Positions 27,778 to 36,607 of a stretch of DNA of 64,000 bases are shown here, piece after piece (position 1 is the first letter of the stretch; each line of letters begins with the position of its first letter). A model generated the notes under the pieces. It was not told where the DNA came from and did not search any database. It saw only the letters and a list, made by a program, of their open reading frames with translations. Position numbers and translations under genes: made by a program. This DNA comes from Catalinimonas alkaloidigena (lineage in GTDB: Bacteria > Bacteroidota > Bacteroidia > Cytophagales > Cyclobacteriaceae), in NCBI RefSeq assembly GCF_029504655.1, contig NZ_JAQFIL010000001.1, forward strand, positions 2,981,001-3,045,000, read 5' to 3'.

Positions 27778-29388
27778 ATGAAAATGGACTTTTTTTCCTA
27801 TCCGTTAAATACTATTTTTTATGGCCCTCCAGGTACTGGTAAGACTTTACACTGTATTCGTCAGGCAGTAAGAATTGTAGAAAAAATGGATAAGGAAGCC
27901 TTCAATAAGGCTTATCCTGCAAATCATGTTCAACTCCTGCAGGAAAGATTTGAAAAGTACCAGAAAGAGGGAAAAATTGCTTTGATAACCTTCCATCCCT
28001 CCTTCGCTTATGAAGACTTTGTAGAGGGACTCAAACCTTTCAAAAACGAGAAAGATGACCTTTATTACGATATAGAAGATGGAATCTTCAAGCAGATATG
28101 CCTTAATGCTGCTTATTCATTATACCAAAGTCAACAGAAAAGACTCTTGCAGGATAGCGAGGGCAAATACAAGAGAAACTTTGACGCGATCTATTATGAG
28201 TTTCTGGATTATCTCAAAAGAAACCTGAAAGATGATAATCAGGAAGTGATATTTGAGACTAAATCAGAAAAGCCACTTTATCTGATAGATATCAATAAAA
28301 ACGACACACTCCAGTTTCGCTATGGCAGTGGTAGTCGCTCCTATGGCGTCACGAAGTCCAGTATGGCGTTAATGTACAGACGGTTTAGTTCAGTGGAGGA
28401 AATTGAGCATGTCAATGAAGATATTCAGAAAGTAACCGGCAAAAGTAATTCAAGCCTCTACTGGTCGGTATTTAACCGTCTTAAAATCTTTGAGCAAACC
28501 CGGAATACGACCTACAATTATCTGCTTAGCAATCGTAGACTTATGGGTAAGCCGGTTAATGATGAGCTTTACCAGAATATGAAGCGTGAAATCAGCAATT
28601 TCACCTATCACCAACTCAAGCAAGCGGATTTTCAGAAAGCAGGAAATTTTGTGTTGATAATTGATGAGATCAACCGGGGAAATGTACCTGCTATTTTAGG
28701 TGAACTGATCACCCTGCTGGAAAATGACAAAAGAGCGGGAAACAAACATGCTCTGAGTACGATTTTACCCTATTCAAGAGAAAGGTTTAGTGTGCCACCC
28801 AATCTTTTTATACTGGGAACGATGAATACCGCCGACAAAAGCATTAGTAGTCTGGACAGCGCATTAAGACGTCGTTTTGATTTCCAGGAAATCCTACCCA
28901 ATGAGAACCTGTTAAATGCCGATAATACTCAAAATCAAACTTCACACGCTTTAGCTGCTGAAGAAAAAGAGAAGTACCAGGCTAAGGGGAAAGAGATTTT
29001 TGAGCAGCTTGACTTAGAGAAGATGTTACGCCTGATGAACGCCCGTTTAGTTCGCTTACTGGATAGAGACCATACAATTGGTCATGCTTACCTTTTGCCA
29101 GTATTGAGCGCGAAACAGCCAGTATTCAAACTAAAAGAAATATTTTATCAGCAGATCATCCCGCTCTTACAGGAATATTTTTTTGACGATTATGGTAAAA
29201 TTCAATGGGTAATTGGTCAGTCCTTTTTTGATGATACCCATGATGAGAAAGATTTTTTCTTTCCAAAGTATGATACTGAATATCCGGTACCTGATGACAG
29301 TTACGAAAAAAAATCGTATGTTTTACGTCCTTTATCCGATGAAGCATTTTTGGAAGCTGTAAAGAAGATTTATGAGAAAGAGCGGTAA
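27778..29388 (+). CDS. mcrB: McrB-like AAA+ restriction motor protein
   Basis: A 536-residue AAA+ NTPase of the McrB type, which translocates DNA and drives cleavage by McrC. Walker A is GPPGTGKT at residues 16-23, Walker B is LIIDEINRG near 292-300, the McrB signature MNTADKS is near 348-354, and an arginine cluster LRRRF follows near 362. The protein has no N-terminal modified-base reader. Instead about 270 residues separate Walker A from Walker B, including a basic segment that might recognise DNA (inference). A GTG 3 bases upstream and an ATG at 27784 are alternative starts. It overlaps mcrC by 17 bases. Confidence 0.88.
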   Translation: MKMDFFSYPLNTIFYGPPGTGKTLHCIRQAVRIVEKMDKEAFNKAYPANHVQLLQERFEKYQKEGKIALITFHPSFAYEDFVEGLKPFKNEKDDLYYDIEDGIFKQICLNAAYSLYQSQQKRLLQDSEGKYKRNFDAIYYEFLDYLKRNLKDDNQEVIFETKSEKPLYLIDINKNDTLQFRYGSGSRSYGVTKSSMALMYRRFSSVEEIEHVNEDIQKVTGKSNSSLYWSVFNRLKIFEQTRNTTYNYLLSNRRLMGKPVNDELYQNMKREISNFTYHQLKQADFQKAGNFVLIIDEINRGNVPAILGELITLLENDKRAGNKHALSTILPYSRERFSVPPNLFILGTMNTADKSISSLDSALRRRFDFQEILPNENLLNADNTQNQTSHALAAEEKEKYQAKGKEIFEQLDLEKMLRLMNARLVRLLDRDHTIGHAYLLPVLSAKQPVFKLKEIFYQQIIPLLQEYFFDDYGKIQWVIGQSFFDDTHDEKDFFFPKYDTEYPVPDDSYEKKSYVLRPLSDEAFLEAVKKIYEKER

Positions 29389-30622
29389 CTATATTCAGAT
29401 ATTTGAACATCAGACTTTACGCATCGGGGATGTACAGCATGACATAATATTTACCGAGCAGCACTGGAACCAATTACTTCAACTCAATGAACGTCAATAC
29501 CCCCCCTATTTTCAGATCATCCACCAGGGCATCAAAGCGCTACACTATGTAGGAGTAATCGCATTAGAAGGCCTGACCTTGGAGATATTGCCCAAGACCA
29601 ACTCGCAAAGTAGTACTCAGACCCGCCTGCTTTTATTGGATATGTTAAAGGTGAGTGGAAAAATACCTTCCGGAAGCACAAACAGCAGCCTAGCAGATAC
29701 CAAAGGAAACCTGTTTGATTTTTTTCTCTTCAGCTTCGTCAGTGAAGTAGAAATGCTTGTTTCAAAAGGATTGATCAATCAATATCGTAAGGTAAAAAGA
29801 AATGAACCCTCGTTCAAAGGCAAGATTTTAATACAAGAACAGGTGCGAAAAAACTGTGTTCACAAAGAAAGGGTATTTACTGAACATCAGGTGTTTGACA
29901 GCCACCACATGCTCAATGCTTTCATTCGCATCGCCCTTGAAAAAACGTTAAAGATAACTTTCAATCAGCAATTGATTTCAAAAGTCAAAAGGCTACTCCC
30001 TTACTTTCCGGTAGTTTCACCTCAAGTTGATTTTTCAAAATTGAACCGACTAAGGCTGAGCAGGGAAGAAGCACATTACGAAGAAGCTTTAGATTGGGCA
30101 CAATTTATTCATAAGCATCTTAAGCCAAAGTTCAGTCCTGGCAAACTGAGATGTCAATGTTTTCTGGTCAACATGCAACAACTCTTTGAAGATTATGTGG
30201 TGATCACACTACGTAAGTCAGCAGCCGAATTCGGCTGTAAGATTGAACCTCAAGCGCGCAGCAGGTTCTGGAAGCAAAGAAGTATAAGGCCTGATATGGT
30301 ATTAACCACTGCTGAAGGTGAAACAGTCATTCTGGATACTAAATGGAAAATGCTTAAAAGCCATGAACCTGATGATGCTGACCTTAAGCAAATTTATATT
30401 TACAATCGCTTTTTTAAGGCCAGGCGTGGTATTTTACTTTATCCCCAACAAACCAAGGCAATAAGTTACGCTGCAGATTATCATCATACAGGAGAGTCTC
30501 CTATCAGCTGCGAAGTGGCATTCATAGACATGTATACAGAAAATGATTTTCTCCCGGAGGATTGGGCCAAAAAACTGTTTCAGCGCATCATCAATAAAAC
30601 AACGGTGAGTAGTGAGGCATGA
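29372..30622 (+). CDS. mcrC: McrC-like restriction endonuclease
   Basis: A 416-residue partner of McrB. The N-terminal half matches the McrC McrB-binding region (HYVGVIALEGLTLEILPK near residues 54-71). The C-terminal half has a PD-(D/E)xK nuclease core with RPDMVL near 306-311 and LDTKWKML near 321-328, the catalytic acid-lysine pair. The complex would cut DNA carrying modified cytosine or another mark. The 17-base overlap with mcrB supports coupled translation. Its stop is 16 bases from the convergent Tag gene. Confidence 0.9.
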   Translation: MRKSGNYIQIFEHQTLRIGDVQHDIIFTEQHWNQLLQLNERQYPPYFQIIHQGIKALHYVGVIALEGLTLEILPKTNSQSSTQTRLLLLDMLKVSGKIPSGSTNSSLADTKGNLFDFFLFSFVSEVEMLVSKGLINQYRKVKRNEPSFKGKILIQEQVRKNCVHKERVFTEHQVFDSHHMLNAFIRIALEKTLKITFNQQLISKVKRLLPYFPVVSPQVDFSKLNRLRLSREEAHYEEALDWAQFIHKHLKPKFSPGKLRCQCFLVNMQQLFEDYVVITLRKSAAEFGCKIEPQARSRFWKQRSIRPDMVLTTAEGETVILDTKWKMLKSHEPDDADLKQIYIYNRFFKARRGILLYPQQTKAISYAADYHHTGESPISCEVAFIDMYTENDFLPEDWAKKLFQRIINKTTVSSEA

Positions 30623-30637
30623 TGAACCCAACTCATT

Positions 30638-31216
30638 TTATACGCTATCCTTTTTTCTCCAGCAGCTTACCAAATGATCATCTACCATGCCGGCAGCCTG
30701 CATAAAAGCATAACATATGGTTGAGCCTACAAATTTAAATCCCCTCTTTTTCAGGTCTTTACTTAGTACATCCGACACAGCACTTGTTACGGGAACATCA
30801 CTGAGTTTTAGCGGATGGTTGACGATTGTTTTATGAGCCGTAAACTGCCATATGTATTGATCAAAAGTACCAAACTCTTCCTGAACTCTTAAAAAGGCCT
30901 GGGCATTGGTAATGGATGCTTTGATCTTGAGTTTATTACGTACAATGCCTGGATTATTCATCAGTCGGTGAAAATCTTGATCACCATAGGAGGCAATTTT
31001 TTTTACATCCCATTGCTCATAGGCCTTTCGGTAATTTTCTCGCTTCACCAGTATAGTATACCAGCTTAAGCCTGCCTGGGCACCATCCAGGCTAATCTTT
31101 TCAAACCATTGGGTATCATCATGAATAGGAATACCCCATTCGTGATCATGATAGTCTTTATAAAGCTGGTCTTTGAGGCACCAGTCACAGCGTTTGGGTT
31201 CTTGCTCTATTACCAT
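30638..31216 (-). CDS. tag: DNA-3-methyladenine glycosylase I (Tag)
   Basis: A 192-residue helix-hairpin-helix glycosylase that excises 3-methyladenine from DNA. The start at 31216 gives the usual RCDWC opening and length (E. coli Tag has 187 residues). An upstream start at 31246 would overlap the GNAT gene. Zinc ligand Cys residues are visible near residue 10 and in the C-terminal HLVSC, with HDHEWG near residue 24 and DGAQAGLSWYTIL near 47-59 lining the base pocket. It lies just after the GNAT gene on the same strand and is convergent with mcrC. A DNA-repair gene beside a restriction system may be coincidental. Confidence 0.93.
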   Translation of the reverse strand: MVIEQEPKRCDWCLKDQLYKDYHDHEWGIPIHDDTQWFEKISLDGAQAGLSWYTILVKRENYRKAYEQWDVKKIASYGDQDFHRLMNNPGIVRNKLKIKASITNAQAFLRVQEEFGTFDQYIWQFTAHKTIVNHPLKLSDVPVTSAVSDVLSKDLKKRGFKFVGSTICYAFMQAAGMVDDHLVSCWRKKDSV

Positions 31217-31224
31217 TTTGATAT

Positions 31225-31782
31225 TTAGTGTTGTTTCCAATCCCATAGCAGTATATCCCAGTCTTCTCCATCCGCCTGGAAATTGTGGATACTTTTAAAA
31301 CCCACTTTGACATGGGCGCGAACAGACCTCAGGTTTCTGGTAGCAACTTCTGTAATCAAATAATCAAAATCTTGGGATAAATGTAATTTCATGTGTGTAT
31401 AGAGATCATAAAATATGCCTTTCCCACGAAATGATTTTTCAACACACACCTGCCCCATTACCAGGTAGTTAGTATTATTTATGGCCTTATTTCTGTAATG
31501 CAGCGTATTGATCTTTTCAAACATGGGCACCAGCACAGGTACATGGTTGCTATATTCTTTAAGCATTACCAGCGCATAAGCAATCACTACTCCATCTGCT
31601 TTACCCACCATATGCCCGTACTTACCTCCGATATCAGCCAGCAGTTGCTGGTCATGATGTACAGTAACAAAGCCTTCATTCATGAGCTCTACCTTGCTAA
31701 TACTAGATTCTAAATTTTTGTACTGCAAAACAAGAATCTGTTGCAGGGTCTCATCTGTTTTACTCAGTTCATAAGAAATCAT
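31225..31782 (-). CDS. GNAT-family N-acetyltransferase
   Basis: A 185-residue acetyltransferase. The ATG at 31782 is preferred over TTG codons upstream. The acetyl-CoA loop is FRGKGIFYDLY near residues 120-130, preceded by the VMGQVCVEKS strand, and a late strand ITEVATRNLRSVRAHVKVGF matches motif B. The substrate is unknown. It precedes tag by 8 bases on the minus strand, so the two are likely co-transcribed. Confidence 0.85.
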   Translation of the reverse strand: MISYELSKTDETLQQILVLQYKNLESSISKVELMNEGFVTVHHDQQLLADIGGKYGHMVGKADGVVIAYALVMLKEYSNHVPVLVPMFEKINTLHYRNKAINNTNYLVMGQVCVEKSFRGKGIFYDLYTHMKLHLSQDFDYLITEVATRNLRSVRAHVKVGFKSIHNFQADGEDWDILLWDWKQH

Positions 31783-32078
31783 CAACAAAGAAAAATAATC
31801 TTGTAGATAACAAGATTATAATTTGGCAAAAATTTAAGTAAGCTTAAAAAAATAAGTTAAAGCGGTGCTGTCATACAATTTTAGAGTTGCTTATGAATCC
31901 TTTTACCTGTGAAATGCCAGGCACAACATCAGCTCCATTTTATGCTGCAATCAAACTTCTCAAATGGCCTTTTCATTAGGAAAAATAGTCACAAATGCTT
32001 AGCTTAAGCAAAGCAGGGCTGGCTTGTGAAAACGATTCATCTATATACTACCTTTCTGCAACCTTAAACAAATTGATC

Positions 32079-32549
32079 ATGAGCGTCTCGCCTGAAGAAT
32101 ACATTGGGACACGGCTGGAAGACCAGATTGAATGGTATAATAAAAAGAGTTCTTCAAACCAGCGCATGTATAAACGTCTTCAGCTTATTACGATCATTTC
32201 ATCATCCTCTATTCCCTTTCTTTCAGCCTACATCGCTGAGAATAATTACATCGCTATTTTTGTAGGTATCATTGGGGTTACAGTGGCGGCCATCACAGCT
32301 GTGAATAGCCTATATAAGTTTCAGGAAAACTGGATTGCTTACCGAAGTACCTGTGAGTCTCTTAAACTTCAGAAATATTTATATCTCACGGGCACCGAAC
32401 CTTACCATGAAAAAGAAACTTTCAACCTTCTTGTTCAAAACGTTGAAATGATCATTTCCAAAGAAAATGGAAGTTGGTCTAAACAGATGGATAAACAGCC
32501 AGACAAATCACCTATTACATCTGCGCCATTAGAAACAAGTGTGGTTTAA
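32079..32549 (+). CDS. DUF4231/SLATT-domain membrane protein
   Basis: A 156-residue protein with two close membrane helices (about residues 35-52 and 57-76) and a C-terminal helical cytoplasmic region, the layout of SLATT/DUF4231 proteins. SLATT proteins are predicted pore-forming effectors of bacterial conflict systems, kept inactive until a nucleotide or ATPase signal arrives. I chose the ATG at 32079, which begins MSVSPEEYIG, over 31995 because the extra 28 residues lack family character. It is the first of three genes with a TIR protein and a STAND NTPase, 57 bases before the TIR gene. Confidence 0.78.
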   Translation: MSVSPEEYIGTRLEDQIEWYNKKSSSNQRMYKRLQLITIISSSSIPFLSAYIAENNYIAIFVGIIGVTVAAITAVNSLYKFQENWIAYRSTCESLKLQKYLYLTGTEPYHEKETFNLLVQNVEMIISKENGSWSKQMDKQPDKSPITSAPLETSVV

Positions 32550-32606
32550 CATTTAAGGGTCATCAATATTCTTTAAAACCTCATCACAGCCTATTACCCT
32601 ATTACT

Positions 32607-34148
32607 ATGAAATTTGAGAAACACGCGTTTATCAGTTACGCACACATAGATAACAAACCTATCAGTGATGAAGATGAAGGTTGGATTTCTGATTTTCATG
32701 CCTCTCTGGAGTCACTGGTTAGCATGAAGCTTGGTGAGAATGTCAAGATCTGGAGGGACAACAAATTGAAAGGACTTGATATTTTCAGTGATGAAATCGT
32801 TGGTCAGTTTCCAAAAACCGCTCTTTTTATTTCTGTTATTTCACCCCGTTATATCAACTCTGAATGGTGCACTAAGGAAATCAAAGAATTTTGCAGAGTC
32901 GCCTCAGAAAATCTGGGCATTAGAGTGGAGAATAAATCGCGTATTCTCAAAGTCATTAAGACGCCGGTGAATAGAGAGAAAATGCCTGAAGAAATTGCCG
33001 AATCCCTCGGCTATGAATTCTACAAACTTGATGAAAATGGTCGTCCCAAAGAATTCAACAAAATTTTTGGAGGCGAAGCTGAACAGGCATACCTCAATCG
33101 GGTAGATGACTTAGCCTATGACATCCAGGAAATCATAAATATGCTTAATGAGTCTCGGACTGACGAGTCTCGGGCTGAAGAGTCTCGGACTGAAGAATTG
33201 TCAGTGGATAAGGAAAAATTGACTATTCCACACAGGAAAATCAGTACCATTTATGTAGCACAAACCAGCTATGAACTACTGGAAGCAAGAGACCAGCTTG
33301 TAAGAGAACTCAAAGATCATGGCTATCAGGTATTGCCTGATACGAGTCTTTCAATGAATGCTGATCAATTCAAGCAGGAAGTCAGTGATTCTCTGGACAA
33401 AAGTCAGCTGGCAATACATTTTGTAGGTAAATTATATGGAGGTATACCCGACGGTCCGGAGGAGAAATCTGCGATCATCTTACAAAATGAAATCGCCGCT
33501 GAAAAAAGTAAGTTAAACGGATTGGCACGCATGATCTGGATTGCCAACCTTTTGGGCGTTGAGGATGAACGGCAGAAGAGATTTATTCAAAGCATAAACG
33601 AAAGCGAAGAAAGCCAGCAAGGTGCCGAGGTCATTGAAGGAAGCCTTGAAGTATTTAAATCTACCGTGTTTGATAAACTTAGACAGCTTGAAAATCCCTC
33701 TCTGACTCCTTTAATAGATGATACCGCTTCTGACAAAAAAATATTTCTGATCTGTGATGCTAAAGACAGGGCAGCCACTCTACCTCTTCGCAAATTTTTG
33801 ATTTCTAAGCAGTTAGAAGTGAACATACCTCTTTTTGAGGGGGACAGCAGCAGTATTCGCAAAGATCTGGAAGAGAACCTGACTAGATGTGATGCCATTT
33901 TGCTTTTTTATGGTAAGGGTGATGAATACTGGAAAAGGAGTAAAATGAGTGAGCTCAGGAAAATAAACAGCTATCCTAGAGAAAAACCTTTGCTTGCCAC
34001 CTATACCTATCTGGCTGATCCTGATACAATAGACAAGATAGAGATGATTGAACTGGGTATGGAAAATGTCATTAATGGTATGGGTGGCTTCTCCCCTGAA
34101 CTGCTGGATGAATTACTGAATAAAATAGAACATGTGTCTGTATCATGA
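32607..34148 (+). CDS. TIR-domain protein with two further TIR/DUF4062-like modules
   Basis: A 513-residue protein in three parts. Residues 3-180 form a TIR domain, with HAFISYAHID at 6-15 and the WCTKE segment at 87-91, whose Glu91 matches the catalytic Glu of TIR NADases. Residues 181-205 are a linker of ESRT(D/E) repeats. Residues 211-350 start KISTIYVAQTSYELLEAR and resemble DUF4062/TIR-like modules. Residues 375-510 start KKIFLICDAKDRA and end near EMIELGMENV, another TIR-like Rossmann module without an obvious catalytic Glu. It overlaps the STAND gene by 4 bases (ATGA). Function as sensor or NAD-depleting effector is inference. Confidence 0.75.
   Translation: MKFEKHAFISYAHIDNKPISDEDEGWISDFHASLESLVSMKLGENVKIWRDNKLKGLDIFSDEIVGQFPKTALFISVISPRYINSEWCTKEIKEFCRVASENLGIRVENKSRILKVIKTPVNREKMPEEIAESLGYEFYKLDENGRPKEFNKIFGGEAEQAYLNRVDDLAYDIQEIINMLNESRTDESRAEESRTEELSVDKEKLTIPHRKISTIYVAQTSYELLEARDQLVRELKDHGYQVLPDTSLSMNADQFKQEVSDSLDKSQLAIHFVGKLYGGIPDGPEEKSAIILQNEIAAEKSKLNGLARMIWIANLLGVEDERQKRFIQSINESEESQQGAEVIEGSLEVFKSTVFDKLRQLENPSLTPLIDDTASDKKIFLICDAKDRAATLPLRKFLISKQLEVNIPLFEGDSSSIRKDLEENLTRCDAILLFYGKGDEYWKRSKMSELRKINSYPREKPLLATYTYLADPDTIDKIEMIELGMENVINGMGGFSPELLDELLNKIEHVSVS
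33150..33194 (+). repeat. Three 15-bp tandem repeats in the TIR-gene linker
   Basis: Three units of 15 bp (33150-33164, 33165-33179, 33180-33194), each starting GAGTCTCGG and encoding ESRTD, ESRAE and ESRTE. Units differ at only two positions. Gain or loss of a unit would keep the frame and change the length of the linker between the TIR domain and the next module. Confidence 0.9.
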
Positions 34149-36535
34149 TATTAACTTCTGTCAATACCAATCCTTTTCCCGGTCTACGTCCATTTAATGA
34201 AGAAGAAAATTATCTTTTCTTTGGTAGGGAAACGCAGGTTGATGAACTGATCAACAAGCTGAGTACACACCGTTTTCTGGCGGTAGTAGGTACTTCAGGG
34301 AGTGGTAAATCCTCATTAGTGAACTGTGGACTTTTTCCTGCATTACACGGAGGGTATATGCCCAAGGCAGGTAGCAGATGGCGCATAGCAAAGTTTCGTC
34401 CCGGCAATGATCCTATTCGGGAAATGGCATTGGCTTTGGCTAAACCTGGCATCCTTTTTCCTACCGCCAGAGTAGGGAAACTCCCCCTTTCAGCAATACT
34501 TACGACAAATCTGCAACGCAGTAAGCTGGGGCTGGTAGAAACCTATAAGCAGGCACGTCTGCCATCAGACAATAACCTACTTATTGTAGTAGATCAGTTT
34601 GAGGAGCTCTTTCGTTTTCAGAAATTGAGAACTCAGGGAAGAGAAAATGAAGACAATGCCATCGCCTTCGTCAATCTCCTTTTAGAAGCTGTGAAACAAA
34701 GCGCACTCCCCATATACATTGTCATTACCATGCGTTCTGACTTTCTGGGAGATTGCTCCAGGTTCAGGGGTTTACCTGAAATGATTAATGAAGGGCAGTA
34801 CCTGGTCCCCAGGATGAAGCGTAAAGAACGTAAAAGCGCAATCACCGGACCTATTGAAGTAGCAGGAGGTAAAATTACAGATCGTCTGCTCATGAGGCTG
34901 ATCAATGATGTAGGGGATAATCCCGATCAACTGTCCATTTTGCAACATGCGCTGAACCGGACCTGGGCAGCCTGGGAACAAGAAAAAAAGCCTGAGCAAG
35001 CACTGGATTTAAGACATTATCAGGAAATAGGGACGATGTCAGAAGCCCTGGACCAACACGCTGAGAGAGCCTATAAAGAATTGCCAAGCGGTAGGTTAAA
35101 GATCGTTTGTCAGAAAATTTTTAAGGCGCTTACTGACGTGGGTACTGAAAGCAGAGGGATTAGAAGACCAACCAAACTTAGTGCGCTCTGTGCGATTGCG
35201 GAAGCTTCTGAAGATGAAGTCAAAGAAGTAATAGAAATCTTTCGTAAGCCCAGCCGCTCATTTCTGATGCCTCCCGCAGGGCAAGCACTTGAATCAGATA
35301 CTATCATTGACATCTCACATGAAAGCTTTATGCGTATCTGGAAACGCCTGATCAGATGGACTAATGATGAACAGGAATCCGTACGCACCTATCAGCGCCT
35401 GTCTGATGCGGCCATGCTTTACAAGGAAGAAAAAACCTCTCTCCTTACTGAACCGTATCTCCAGTTTGCATTGAACTGGAGAGAGGAACAAAATACCAAT
35501 CAGCCCTGGGCAGAAAGATATGATGATAACTTTGATGAAGTACTTGGCTACCTTAGAAAAAGCCGGAGAGAACAACAGCTTAAAGAAGCTGAAGAAAAAG
35601 CCGCAATAGAAGCAGAATATAAACGAAAAGAAGAAGAGCAAAAACAAAAAGCAAGACGGGCAAAAAAAATCAATTTGATCGTAGGGATTGCTGGAGGCAT
35701 CTGCTTTCTACTGTTTATAGCAACCCTTTATTTTTATAACAAAGCAGACGGAAGCTTGCAAACTGCTGAAAACGCGCGCAGAGAATCGGACTCTTTGAAA
35801 GCAGAAATTCTGAGAAGAATGGGTTTTACAGATAAATCCGTTTCACTCAATGATATTGAACAGGTGTTCAAAGTCAAAGACATTCAGGATACTGTGAAAA
35901 TGATTGAAAGTGGAGTAATCAATAGCAGCGATGCTGTATTGTTATCTGAGTATCAAAAACTTATGGGTGACGGAAACAGTAAGTTTTTGAATGAGGATAG
36001 TCTACTATCCATAGAAAGAAAAATTGGTATTCTTGAAAGTTATGAGCATGCGCAACAACTGTCAGGTGCTGGGGATGTCACGGTCAGTCAACACCTTAAA
36101 GCCTGGCAGAAGGCTGCTTCGCTTAGAAGAAATACTGATGAGTTTAGAGCAGTAAATACTAAACTTAAGGAATATACTGATATCGTTAATAAGTACGCTA
36201 ACATTAGCAATCAGGATGATATACGCTTTTTGATGCATGAGCCAACGAGAGACGAAATTACCAATCCACCACTCTCACAGGATACTTTTAATGTAGGAAA
36301 TGGCATACCGATTTATCTCTGGTTTAATGCGAATGATGCACCTAACAATACCGTAAAACTCGCATTTTATTCTGATGGAAAAAAAATTCTATATTCGGAT
36401 AAGACTAAATCCAGCTTTCCTACCTGGACAGTACAATACTTTAATCCTGAGCAAGCTGAAAAACCTGCTGAAGTAAGGCTCTATAATGGAAGAGGAGATT
36501 TAATCGGTAAAAAGTCATTCACCTTAAGTCCATAA
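34145..36535 (+). CDS. STAND-type NTPase with C-terminal membrane anchor
   Basis: A 796-residue NTPase. The NPFPGLRPFNEEE opening and FFGRE near 26-29 are typical of the 'novel STAND' group found beside TIR, caspase and WD-repeat modules. Walker A is GTSGSGKSS (49-57), Walker B is LLIVVDQFEELF (145-156). A winged-helix-like region follows (about 300-400). A charged coiled coil (490-506) leads into one membrane helix (about 508-530), then about 265 residues on the far side, ending in an Ig-like beta region (690-796). It has no repeat sensor domain of the usual WD or TPR kind. Probably the switch of the three-gene system. Confidence 0.8.
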   Translation: MILTSVNTNPFPGLRPFNEEENYLFFGRETQVDELINKLSTHRFLAVVGTSGSGKSSLVNCGLFPALHGGYMPKAGSRWRIAKFRPGNDPIREMALALAKPGILFPTARVGKLPLSAILTTNLQRSKLGLVETYKQARLPSDNNLLIVVDQFEELFRFQKLRTQGRENEDNAIAFVNLLLEAVKQSALPIYIVITMRSDFLGDCSRFRGLPEMINEGQYLVPRMKRKERKSAITGPIEVAGGKITDRLLMRLINDVGDNPDQLSILQHALNRTWAAWEQEKKPEQALDLRHYQEIGTMSEALDQHAERAYKELPSGRLKIVCQKIFKALTDVGTESRGIRRPTKLSALCAIAEASEDEVKEVIEIFRKPSRSFLMPPAGQALESDTIIDISHESFMRIWKRLIRWTNDEQESVRTYQRLSDAAMLYKEEKTSLLTEPYLQFALNWREEQNTNQPWAERYDDNFDEVLGYLRKSRREQQLKEAEEKAAIEAEYKRKEEEQKQKARRAKKINLIVGIAGGICFLLFIATLYFYNKADGSLQTAENARRESDSLKAEILRRMGFTDKSVSLNDIEQVFKVKDIQDTVKMIESGVINSSDAVLLSEYQKLMGDGNSKFLNEDSLLSIERKIGILESYEHAQQLSGAGDVTVSQHLKAWQKAASLRRNTDEFRAVNTKLKEYTDIVNKYANISNQDDIRFLMHEPTRDEITNPPLSQDTFNVGNGIPIYLWFNANDAPNNTVKLAFYSDGKKILYSDKTKSSFPTWTVQYFNPEQAEKPAEVRLYNGRGDLIGKKSFTLSP

Positions 36536-36607
36536 ATAGCTTCCTTAATTTTTAATACTACAGACTACAGCCTTTCAAATGGATTAAAAACCGATTGATA
36601 AATATTT

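Noticed and set aside
32607..34148. Reading the TIR-STAND operon as a known anti-phage system by name (for example Thoeris or CBASS)
   Set aside because: It has no ThsA-like NADase partner and no CD-NTase or effector pair. The component set does not match a named system that I can confirm.
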